Assembly (NCBI GenBank): GCA_013360535.1
Contig: JABWBL010000223.1
Span: 1-6,177, forward strand
DNA from: Planctomycetaceae bacterium
GTDB lineage: Bacteria > Planctomycetota > UBA1135 > GCA-002686595
Direction: 5' to 3'
DNA: 6,177 nt
Shown here: piece by piece, positions 1-5,415 of the stretch
Layout of the letters: each line of letters begins with the position of its first letter
Numbering within the stretch: position 1 is the stretch's first letter
Notes under the pieces: model-generated
What the model was told of the DNA's origin: nothing
The model's database searches: none
The model's input: the letters and a program-made list of their open reading frames with translations, nothing else
Program-made: the position numbers and the translations under genes

Positions 1-284
1 GCCGGCGCGGGCGCCGCATGCGCCTTCTGCGCCGGAGCCGCTCCGCCGGTCGCGAGCACGAAGATCACGCTCCCCACCGGCACGACATCGCCGGGGTTCG
101 CGCGCGTCTCGACGATCGTGCCCGCCGCGGGCGCGGGGATCTCGACCGTCGCCTTGTCGGTCATCACTTCGACGACCGCCTGGTGCTCCTTGACGACGTC
201 ACCGGCCTTGATGAGCCACTTGACGATCTCGCCCTCGGCGACACCTTCGCCGATGTCGGGCAGCTTGAACTCGAGGTTGGACAT
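1..284 (-). CDS. bkdB: Dihydrolipoamide acyltransferase E2 of a 2-oxoacid dehydrogenase complex, N-terminal lipoyl domain (3' partial)
   Basis: E2 is the core of the complex. Its lipoyl-lysine arm takes the acyl group from E1 and passes it to coenzyme A in the cytoplasm. Reading leftward from the ATG at 284-282 gives 94 codons with no stop before the window edge. Residues 1-78 form a complete biotinyl/lipoyl domain: it opens with L-P-D-I-G-E-G (8-14) and carries the lipoylation site E-V-M-T-D-K-A with Lys44, then V-E-I-P-A-P. From residue 82 an Ala/Pro-rich linker begins, as expected between the lipoyl and subunit-binding domains. The catalytic domain lies outside the window. Met-Thr before D-K-A resembles branched-chain E2 proteins, whereas pyruvate E2 proteins more often have E-T-D-K-A or E-S-D-K-A. 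The start lies 27 bases after the E1-beta stop. Upstream is a purine-rich AAGAAGAGAG stretch but no consensus ribosome site. E2 identity is near certain; substrate class is inferred. Confidence 0.93.
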   Translation of the reverse strand, partial: MSNLEFKLPDIGEGVAEGEIVKWLIKAGDVVKEHQAVVEVMTDKATVEIPAPAAGTIVETRANPGDVVPVGSVIFVLATGGAAPAQKAHAAPAP

Positions 285-311
285 GGCGTCTCTCTTCTTG
301 CCTTGGGTGAC

Positions 312-1286
312 CTAGTAGCCGTGGACGTGCTCGATCGCGTCGAGAACGCGGCGCGCATCCGGCATGTAGTGGTGCTCGAGCGTGTTGGGGAACGGCGTGT
401 CGAAGCCCGTCACGCGCGCGACCGGGGCTTCCATGTACTCGATGATGTTCTCGGCGATAATCGCGCTGATCTCGCCGCCGAAGCCGCAGAAGCGCGGCGC
501 CTCGTGCACGATCACGACGCGGCCAGTCTGCCTGGCGGCTTCGAGCACGCCCTCCTCGTCGAGCGGCATCAGCGTGCGCAGATCGACGACGAGGCACTCG
601 ATGCCCTTCTCCGCGGCCTGCTCGGCGGCCTTCATGCACACCGGCACCATCGCGCCGTAGCAGAACACCGTGACGTCCTTGCCCGTGCGCGCGGTGCGCA
701 GCGTCGACAGCGGCGTCGTGTAGTAGCCCTCGGGCACGTCCGCCTTCGTCGTGCGGTAGAGCGCCTTCGGCTCCATGAAGAGCACCGGGTCAGGATCCTC
801 GATCGACGCGAGCAGCAGCCCCTTCGCATCTTCCGGCGTCGACGGGATCACGACCTTCAGGCCCGGCGTGTGGCAGAAGTACGCCTCGCCCGACTGCGAG
901 TGGTACAGGCCGCCGCGGATGCCGCCGCCGTAGGGCGTGCGGATCACCATCGGCACCGTGTACTGGCCACCGGAGCGGTAGCGGAACTTCGCCGCCTCGC
1001 TCACGATCTGGTCGAAGGCCGGGAAGATGAAGTCCTGGAACTGAATCTCGGCGACGGGCTTGAGGCCGTTGAGCGCCATGCCGATCGCGGCGCCGACGAT
1101 GCCGTCTTCCGAGAGCGGCGTGTCGAAGCAGCGCTCCTTGCCAAACTCCTTCGTCAGCCCCTCGGTCGCGAGGAACACGCCGCCCTTGGGGCCGACGTCC
1201 TCGCCGAACACGAGCACACCCTTGTCGCGGCGCATCGCGACCTTGAGCGCGTCGTTCACCGCCTGAACCATCGTCAACGTGGCCAT
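312..1286 (-). CDS. bkdA2: 2-oxoacid dehydrogenase E1 component, beta subunit (branched-chain type)
   Basis: Beta subunit of the alpha2-beta2 thiamine-diphosphate E1 enzyme, which decarboxylates a 2-oxoacid and acylates the lipoyl arm of E2. The 324-residue length is normal for the family. Visible landmarks: G-E-D-V-G at 28-32; D-T-P-L-S-E at 55-60, whose Glu60 is at the position of the cofactor-activating glutamate; A-E-I-Q-F-Q-D-F-I-F-P-A-F-D-Q-I at 79-94; R-Y-R-S-G at 102-106; and Y-H-S-Q-S at 128-132, with the active-site histidine at 129. The C-terminal transketolase-like domain (about 200-324) holds V-D-L-R-T at 234-238, H-E-A-P at 261-264 and G-F-D-T-P-F-P at 294-300. The F-P-A-F-D-Q-I, Y-H-S-Q-S and G-F-D-T-P-F-P segments match branched-chain E1-beta (human BCKDHB, as I recall it) better than Bacillus-type pyruvate E1-beta. 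It starts 32 bases after E1-alpha. The ribosome site is weak (GAGAAGCAAGAA). Some complexes of this type accept several 2-oxoacids, so pyruvate activity is not excluded. Confidence 0.95.
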   Translation of the reverse strand: MATLTMVQAVNDALKVAMRRDKGVLVFGEDVGPKGGVFLATEGLTKEFGKERCFDTPLSEDGIVGAAIGMALNGLKPVAEIQFQDFIFPAFDQIVSEAAKFRYRSGGQYTVPMVIRTPYGGGIRGGLYHSQSGEAYFCHTPGLKVVIPSTPEDAKGLLLASIEDPDPVLFMEPKALYRTTKADVPEGYYTTPLSTLRTARTGKDVTVFCYGAMVPVCMKAAEQAAEKGIECLVVDLRTLMPLDEEGVLEAARQTGRVVIVHEAPRFCGFGGEISAIIAENIIEYMEAPVARVTGFDTPFPNTLEHHYMPDARRVLDAIEHVHGY

Positions 1287-1318
1287 GTCGTTCTTGCTTC
1301 TCGTTGGAGGAGTCGGAT

Positions 1319-2437
1319 TCAGAGCGGGAACTTGCCGTCGCCGGCGCCAGCGTCGCCCTTGCGCGCCGCGAGCTCGAAGGCGGCCTGGCCCTGGCGGCGC
1401 AGGTGCTGCGGAACGGTCGCGAAGACGTCGGTGAAGATGCTCTCGAGCTTGGGCGGCGGCGTGCCTTCTGCTTCCTTGACGGCGGCCGTCACCTGCTCGA
1501 CCGCGGCCGCGTACAGCGCCTCACCCTGCTCCTTCGTCCACAGCTTCTGCTTCTCGAGGAAGCGCTCGAAACGCGCCACCGGGTCCTTCTTGGCCCAGCT
1601 CTCGACCAGCTCCTTCGGCACGTACCGCGTCGGGTCGTCCGAGGTCGAGTGGCCGCCCATGCGGAACGTCACCGCCTCGATCAGGGTCGGCCCGTCGCCG
1701 CGGCGCGCGCGCGCCACCGCTTCCGCGGTCACTTGCCGCATTGCGAGCAGGTCATTGCCGTCGACGCGCACGCCCGGCATGCCGTAGGCCTTGGCCTTGA
1801 TCGCGAAGCTCTCGCTCGCGGTCTGCTCGTCGGTCGGGCACGAGATCGCGTAACCGTTGTTCTGGCACAGGAACACCACCGGCGCCTTCCACACGCCGGC
1901 GAAGTTGAGGCCGGAGTGGAAGCCGAGCGTCGAGGTCGAGCCGTCGCCGAAGCTCGCCAGCGCCACGTGCTTTTCCCCGCGCAGCTTCATCGCGTACGCC
2001 GCGCCGACCGCCTGCGGAATCTGCGTGCCGAGCGGCGAGCTGATCGACACGAAGCGGATCGGCTTGTCGAACGAGAAGTGCACCGGCATCTGGCGCCCGC
2101 GAGCGGTGTCGCGGTCGTTGCCGAACATGTTGTGCATCATCTCGGTCGGCGTGACGCCGTGGTACAGCGCCATCCCGAAGTCGCGGTAGCTCGGGAAGAT
2201 CCAGTCGGTCTTCTCGAGCGCGCTCGCCGCTCCCACCTGGCAGGCCTCGACGCCCTTGTTGGGGATCGAGAAGCCGATGCGCCCCGAGCGCTGCAGCTTG
2301 AGGCAGACGTCGTCGAAGGCCCGCACCGTCAGCATGGTGCGGTAGCAGTGCAACAGCCCCTCGGACGACAGCTTGGGGTCGTGGCCGACCGCGCTGCCGT
2401 CCTGAGCCGTGACGGTGAGGAGTTCCTGGGCGCTCAT
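1319..2437 (-). CDS. bkdA1: 2-oxoacid dehydrogenase E1 component, alpha subunit (branched-chain type)
   Basis: Alpha subunit of the heterotetrameric E1 enzyme; it binds thiamine diphosphate and Mg2+. From the ATG at 2437-2435 it encodes 372 residues, within the family range. The cofactor motif is intact: G-D-G at 164-166, then Q-N-N-G-Y-A-I-S at 192-199, the usual GDG-to-NN spacing. Other landmarks are F-P-S-Y-R-D at 81-86, S-S-P-L-G-T-Q at 132-138, R-V-D-G-N-D at 224-229 and the loop G-H-S-T-S-D-D at 262-268. That loop, and F-T-D-V-F...P-Q-H-L-R-R-Q at 335-349, resemble branched-chain E1-alpha. In mammals a serine of this loop is the kinase site, but nothing here indicates such control. The frame stays open to 2647, but the extra 70 residues are Arg/Gly-rich and unlike the family, so the start at 2437 (M-S-A-Q-E-L-L) is preferred. 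No good Shine-Dalgarno precedes it. First gene of the E1-alpha/E1-beta/E2 operon. Confidence 0.95.
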   Translation of the reverse strand: MSAQELLTVTAQDGSAVGHDPKLSSEGLLHCYRTMLTVRAFDDVCLKLQRSGRIGFSIPNKGVEACQVGAASALEKTDWIFPSYRDFGMALYHGVTPTEMMHNMFGNDRDTARGRQMPVHFSFDKPIRFVSISSPLGTQIPQAVGAAYAMKLRGEKHVALASFGDGSTSTLGFHSGLNFAGVWKAPVVFLCQNNGYAISCPTDEQTASESFAIKAKAYGMPGVRVDGNDLLAMRQVTAEAVARARRGDGPTLIEAVTFRMGGHSTSDDPTRYVPKELVESWAKKDPVARFERFLEKQKLWTKEQGEALYAAAVEQVTAAVKEAEGTPPPKLESIFTDVFATVPQHLRRQGQAAFELAARKGDAGAGDGKFPL

Positions 2438-2448
2438 GGGGTGCTGGA

Positions 2449-2495
2449 GGCCGCCCCGCTCCCCACCTCGGCGCGAGGTTCGGGCTCGGGCGGCC
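2449..2495 (-). promoter_or_regulatory. Nested inverted repeat in the leader of the E1-alpha gene
   Basis: An outer perfect 8-base pair stem joins GGCCGCCC (2449-2456) to GGGCGGCC (2488-2495). Inside it is a second hairpin, CCTCG (2466-2470) with CGAGG (2474-2478) and a 3-base loop. The structure ends 11 bases before the E1-alpha start codon and would sit at the front of the transcript if the candidate -10 at 2506-2511 is used. It could hide the translation start or stabilise the RNA. In DNA this GC-rich such repeats also arise by chance, so a regulatory role is only a possibility. Confidence 0.3.
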
Positions 2496-2505
2496 CCGAC
2501 GCGGC

Positions 2506-2511
2506 ATGGTA
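2506..2511 (-). promoter_or_regulatory. Candidate -10 element for the E1-alpha/E1-beta/E2 operon
   Basis: Read on the minus strand this is TACCAT, a 4-of-6 match to the sigma-70 -10 consensus, 68 bases upstream of the E1-alpha start. A poor -35 match, TTCCCC (2535-2530), lies 18 bases further upstream. It is one of the few AT-containing spots in the divergent region. Nothing else supports it. Confidence 0.2.
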
Positions 2512-2598
2512 CCGACCCCCCCCGCCCCGGGGGAACCCGTCCGGCCGCTCTCCCCCGCCCCCCGACCGCCTCGATCGTCTCGCGACAGCCCACACGGG

Positions 2599-2609
2599 GC
2601 CTAGACTCG
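2599..2609 (+). promoter_or_regulatory. Candidate -10 element in shared motif GCCTAGACTCG, upstream of the repeat-domain protein gene
   Basis: TAGACT at 2602-2607 matches TATAAT at 4 of 6 positions and lies 42 bases before the ATG at 2650. The flanking 11 bases are identical to 4324-4334, which lies at a comparable place before the next rightward gene. CTAG is uncommon in GC-rich DNA, so the paired occurrence suggests a promoter element. I see no convincing -35 box at the right spacing. Confidence 0.45.
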
Positions 2610-2649
2610 TCCCCGTCGGCTCCCTCCCCGAAGCCGCGACTGCTCACCG

Positions 2650-4278
2650 ATGCCCAAAGCTCGCTCGATCCGAGTCCTCGCCATCCTCACCCTGCTCGTG
2701 CTGCTCGCCGCCACCTTCTGGCTGGCGCGCGAGCGGGAGAGCGGCGCGGTCGCCGAGGCACCCGCGAGCACGGAGGTCCCGAACCCTCCGGTCAATTCAA
2801 GCCGCGCCACCTTGCTTGGGGAGAACCTTCCCGAGCGAGCCCCCGCCCAGACGGAGGTGCCACTCGTCGAGATCAAGGGTCGCTTGGTCGCCGCTGAAGA
2901 ACCCGACGTCAAGCTCGCAGGCGTCACCGTGAATCTGCTCTCCATCAAGAAGGTGATGGAACTCCGCGACGAGGAACTGGCGACGGTCGGCATCACGACG
3001 ACCGACGAAACGGGCCGCTTCCGCTTCGACGTGCATGACCCGCATGACTGTGCCATACAGTGCGAGGCCAGCGGATTCAGGCCTACCTTGCAGTCGTTGC
3101 GCCCAGGTGAAGAGACGCTGATCGTCCTGCGCCGGCCAACTTCGAAAGCGCGCATCACGGGCGAGGTCTTCGACGCCGACGGGATTGCGGTCGAAAACTA
3201 CACGCTCCTGTTGTCGGGCGAGGGTGTCGTCAAGACCTCGACCTGGGAGCCGCATCAGACCCGCAGCCAGTTCGAGATCGAATTCGAGCAACGCTCCGAC
3301 TCGACCGAAGTGGAGCTCGGAATCCTGGCGCCCGGCTACCGGATCGGTTACACGAAGGTCCGCTCCATACGAGAGGGCACGGCCAACGTCGGTCGCATCG
3401 TGCTCGAACGCTGGAGCAAGCCGCAGCACGGCGTCGTCGTCGACTCCAGCACGGGCTTGGGCGTTGGAGATGCCGTCGTCACGCCGATCTGCGCCTTTCT
3501 CCGGAATGACGGTCGAAGGAGTCTCGGTGTGGAGAACTCGACGCGCACGGATCCGACCGGAGCCTTCGTGGTCACGGAGATCCACGGCGAAGGCCTCGCG
3601 TGGCTGCTCGCCGAAGCGCCAGGCTACGCGCAATCGCGGTTTGACCTGAGCAAGCACACTCCCGGCACGCCGGTTCGGATCGAGCTGACGCGCGGCGGCA
3701 CGCTCGAAGGTCGCGTCGTGTTCTCGGCAACCGCGAACCCGCGAGACTTCCGAGCTCGTTGCGTCGCGCGCGACCTCGTGCAAGGCCACGCGGACGTCAA
3801 CGAGGTCGCCCAGCTTTTCTCGCGACTCGAACCCGACGGCAGCTTCCGCTTCGCGAACCTCGCCGACGGAGCGTACGAGCTCGACCTCGTAAGGTCCTCG
3901 CGCGCCAGGCCAAGCCAGACGAGCTCGCGAACCCTCGTGTGGATCCAGGCCGGCCGCACCGCGTTCCACGAACTCACGCACGGCGACGACGCCACGCTCA
4001 CGGTCCCGCTCCGCGGCACTTCGGGACTGATCCAGCAACAACTGGTCAGCGCGTACCTGCTCGACGCCTCCGGCCACTGCGTTTCCGCGGTCTCAGCCCC
4101 GCTCGCAGCGGGCGACCTGCAACTCCTGGACGTCCCACCGGGCTCCTACGAGCTCGAAGTGCGATTCGTCACGGACTCGCGCTTCCACTTCCGCCGCGCC
4201 GAACACGTCTCCGCCGACTCGGCCACGCTCGCCCCCGTCGACCTCTCCGACCTGCTCCAGCGCTCCCGCGAACGCTGA
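2650..4278 (+). CDS. Membrane-anchored protein with carboxypeptidase-regulatory-like repeats, function unknown
   Basis: A 542-residue protein. Residues 1-8 are basic, followed by one hydrophobic helix (about 9-25) and then R-E-R-E, which looks like a signal anchor or uncleaved signal sequence. A Pro/Ala/Ser/Glu-rich linker runs to about 72. The rest reads as successive beta-sandwich modules of the carboxypeptidase-regulatory-like type: about 73-162 (I-K-G-R-L-V ... T-D-E-T-G-R-F-R-F ... E-A-S-G-F), 167-254 (I-T-G-E-V-F-D ... A-P-G-Y), 257-347 (G-V-V-V-D ... T-D-P-T-G-A-F-V-V ... A-P-G-Y), 350-415 (L-E-G-R-V-V ... P-D-G-S-F-R-F-A-N-L-A-D-G-A-Y) and a weaker one to about 506 (V-P-P-G-S-Y-E-L-E-V). 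I see no catalytic motif. Such proteins usually act outside the cytoplasm; the role here is unknown. The ATG lacks a Shine-Dalgarno. The gene includes ATA codons (residues 136 and 240), rare for this base composition. It is divergent from the dehydrogenase operon and 83 bases before the next gene. Confidence 0.85.
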   Translation: MPKARSIRVLAILTLLVLLAATFWLARERESGAVAEAPASTEVPNPPVNSSRATLLGENLPERAPAQTEVPLVEIKGRLVAAEEPDVKLAGVTVNLLSIKKVMELRDEELATVGITTTDETGRFRFDVHDPHDCAIQCEASGFRPTLQSLRPGEETLIVLRRPTSKARITGEVFDADGIAVENYTLLLSGEGVVKTSTWEPHQTRSQFEIEFEQRSDSTEVELGILAPGYRIGYTKVRSIREGTANVGRIVLERWSKPQHGVVVDSSTGLGVGDAVVTPICAFLRNDGRRSLGVENSTRTDPTGAFVVTEIHGEGLAWLLAEAPGYAQSRFDLSKHTPGTPVRIELTRGGTLEGRVVFSATANPRDFRARCVARDLVQGHADVNEVAQLFSRLEPDGSFRFANLADGAYELDLVRSSRARPSQTSSRTLVWIQAGRTAFHELTHGDDATLTVPLRGTSGLIQQQLVSAYLLDASGHCVSAVSAPLAAGDLQLLDVPPGSYELEVRFVTDSRFHFRRAEHVSADSATLAPVDLSDLLQRSRER

Positions 4279-4323
4279 AACCTGCCGAGACGAAGGTTGG
4301 GGCCCCACGGATCGGCACGACGC

Positions 4324-4334
4324 GCCTAGACTCG
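4324..4334 (+). promoter_or_regulatory. Candidate -10 element in shared motif GCCTAGACTCG, upstream of the secreted protein gene
   Basis: This is an exact copy of the 11 bases at 2599-2609, with TAGACT at 4327-4332, 29 bases before the ATG at 4362. That would leave a leader of roughly 20-25 bases, enough to contain the Shine-Dalgarno at 4348-4354. Having its own promoter suggests the gene at 4362 is transcribed separately from the one ending at 4278, although read-through over 83 bases with no visible terminator is also possible. Confidence 0.45.
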
Positions 4335-4347
4335 CGCGCCTACCCCC

Positions 4348-4354
4348 GAGGAGG
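4348..4354 (+). promoter_or_regulatory. Strong ribosome binding site (GAGGAGG) that fixes the start at 4362
   Basis: GAGGAGG lies 7 bases before the ATG at 4362, close to ideal spacing. It decides the start of this gene: the same frame is open back to 3759, but that part overlaps the previous gene and encodes an Arg/Pro-rich sequence typical of out-of-frame GC-rich DNA. It is the only near-consensus Shine-Dalgarno in the window. Confidence 0.85.
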
Positions 4355-4361
4355 ATTGCCC

Positions 4362-5396
4362 ATGCGCCCCGTGATCGCCCTGCGTGTCGTTGTCGTTGCG
4401 GTGCTCGCGGCCGTCGGTGCTGCCCAATCGATCAACGTCGACATCGGCGGGTTCTACACGCTCGGGAGCGCGACGAACTTCGGCGCGGCGACGGGGCAGG
4501 CGGGAGCGTGGAACACGGTCGCGCAGGCGTCGGTGCAGCAGGTGCTCGTCGACACGCAAGGGGCGGCGACGGGGGCGACGGTGAGCTGGGCCGGGCCGGC
4601 GACGGAGTCGGGCTGGCTGTCCGTGAGCGGCAACCACGGCAAGTTGCTCAACGACTACCAGTACCTCCTGCCTGGCGCTGCCGCCCCCGTGAACTGGTTG
4701 ATCGCCGGACTGCAGCCGGGTGAGTATCGAGTCACGTTCTACTCGCGGCCGACGGACGGGCAGTCGACGGGCGTCACGCGCTTCACGCTCGCGGGCGGCG
4801 CCGCGGGACCGCAGGACTGCGACGGAGGCATCGGCGATTTCTTCGGCGGCTACCGCTACGGCCAGCATTTCGTGCAGGACACCACCACGGTCACGAACGG
4901 CACGCTGTCGTGGAGCGTCGAGCTCGCGGAAGGTGACCTCGGGTACTTCAACGGCATCCAGCTCGAGCGCGTCGTGCCCGGCGCCGTGCGCACGTACTGC
5001 ACCGCGAAGGTCAACAGCCTCGGCTGCACGCCCGCGCTCGCGAGCTCCGGTTCCCCGAGCGTGCTCGGCGGCGCGTTCACCGTCTCCGCCTCGCAGGTGC
5101 GCAGCGATCGCCCGGGCCTGCTCGTGTGGAGCCCGCGCCAGAACGGCATGCCCTTCCGCCAGGGCCACCTGTGCGTTGCCGCTCCGATCCAGCGCACGGC
5201 CCCACAATCCTCCGGCGGCACCCCCGGCGGCGGCGACTGCTCGGGCTCCTACTCGTTCCAGTGGACGACGACCTACCTCGCGTCCTTCGGCCTCACCGCC
5301 GGCGACACCGTCGCCTGCCAGTTCTGGTCGCTCGACGACGGCTCCGCCGGCAACGCCGGCCTCACGCGCGGCCTCGAATTCACGCTCGCGCCCTGA
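4362..5396 (+). CDS. Secreted two-module protein with a planctomycete-type C-terminal cysteine module, function unknown
   Basis: A 344-residue protein with a signal peptide: Arg2 and Arg8, a hydrophobic core at 9-18, and probable cleavage after V-G-A (residue 20), so it is probably exported. The first module (about 22-205) is Gly/Ala/Thr-rich and predicted beta-rich. It starts I-N-V-D-I-G-G-F-Y, contains G-Q-A-G-A-W-N and L-Q-P-G-E-Y-R-V-T-F-Y, and ends G-Y-F-N-G-I-Q-L-E-R-V. This layout resembles galactose-binding-like jelly rolls, but that is inference. The second module (211-344) begins T-Y-C-T-A-K-V-N-S-L-G-C-T-P and ends G-L-E-F-T-L-A-P. It has five cysteines (213, 222, 271, 293, 319). 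I recall this module at the C-terminus of many exported planctomycete proteins, where its role is not known to me. There is no catalytic motif or membrane anchor. The gene is convergent with the propeller gene, 19 bases from stop to stop. Confidence 0.9.
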   Translation: MRPVIALRVVVVAVLAAVGAAQSINVDIGGFYTLGSATNFGAATGQAGAWNTVAQASVQQVLVDTQGAATGATVSWAGPATESGWLSVSGNHGKLLNDYQYLLPGAAAPVNWLIAGLQPGEYRVTFYSRPTDGQSTGVTRFTLAGGAAGPQDCDGGIGDFFGGYRYGQHFVQDTTTVTNGTLSWSVELAEGDLGYFNGIQLERVVPGAVRTYCTAKVNSLGCTPALASSGSPSVLGGAFTVSASQVRSDRPGLLVWSPRQNGMPFRQGHLCVAAPIQRTAPQSSGGTPGGGDCSGSYSFQWTTTYLASFGLTAGDTVACQFWSLDDGSAGNAGLTRGLEFTLAP

Positions 5397-5415
5397 ACGC
5401 GAATCCGCCGGCCGA

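Noticed and set aside
18..1787. 589-codon open frame on the plus strand, antisense to the dehydrogenase genes
   Set aside because: Its product is rich in Arg, His, Asp, Leu and Val, typical of the reverse strand of GC-rich coding DNA. The minus strand here encodes well-conserved E2, E1-beta and E1-alpha.
2438..2647. N-terminal extension of E1-alpha by 70 residues
   Set aside because: The added residues are Arg/Gly-rich low complexity, would overlap the candidate promoter of the divergent gene, and have no counterpart in E1-alpha proteins.
1304..2932. 542-codon open frame on the plus strand across E1-alpha and the divergent intergenic region
   Set aside because: It is antisense to E1-alpha with its conserved cofactor motif, then runs out of frame into the repeat-protein gene. 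The translation is Arg/Ala-rich with no domain.
2797..4077. 426-codon minus-strand frame antisense to the repeat-domain protein
   Set aside because: The plus-strand product has an N-terminal hydrophobic anchor and repeated domain motifs. The minus-strand product has none and is Arg/Asp/Val-rich.
4279..4298. Possible terminator: AACCT (4279-4283) pairing with AGGTT (4294-4298)
   Set aside because: The stem is only 5 bases with a 10-base loop and is followed by GGGG rather than a T-run.
4299..4306. Palindrome GGGGCCCC as a possible operator
   Set aside because: An 8-base GC palindrome is expected by chance at this composition, and no second copy is placed before another gene.
3759..4361. Upstream extension of the secreted-protein frame
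   Set aside because: It overlaps the previous gene out of frame and gives Arg/Pro-rich sequence. The start at 4362 has a strong ribosome site and a signal peptide directly after it.
4326..5207. 293-codon minus-strand frame antisense to the secreted protein
   Set aside because: Arg/Ala/Val-rich shadow frame with no recognisable motif, opposite a gene with clear start signals and a signal peptide.
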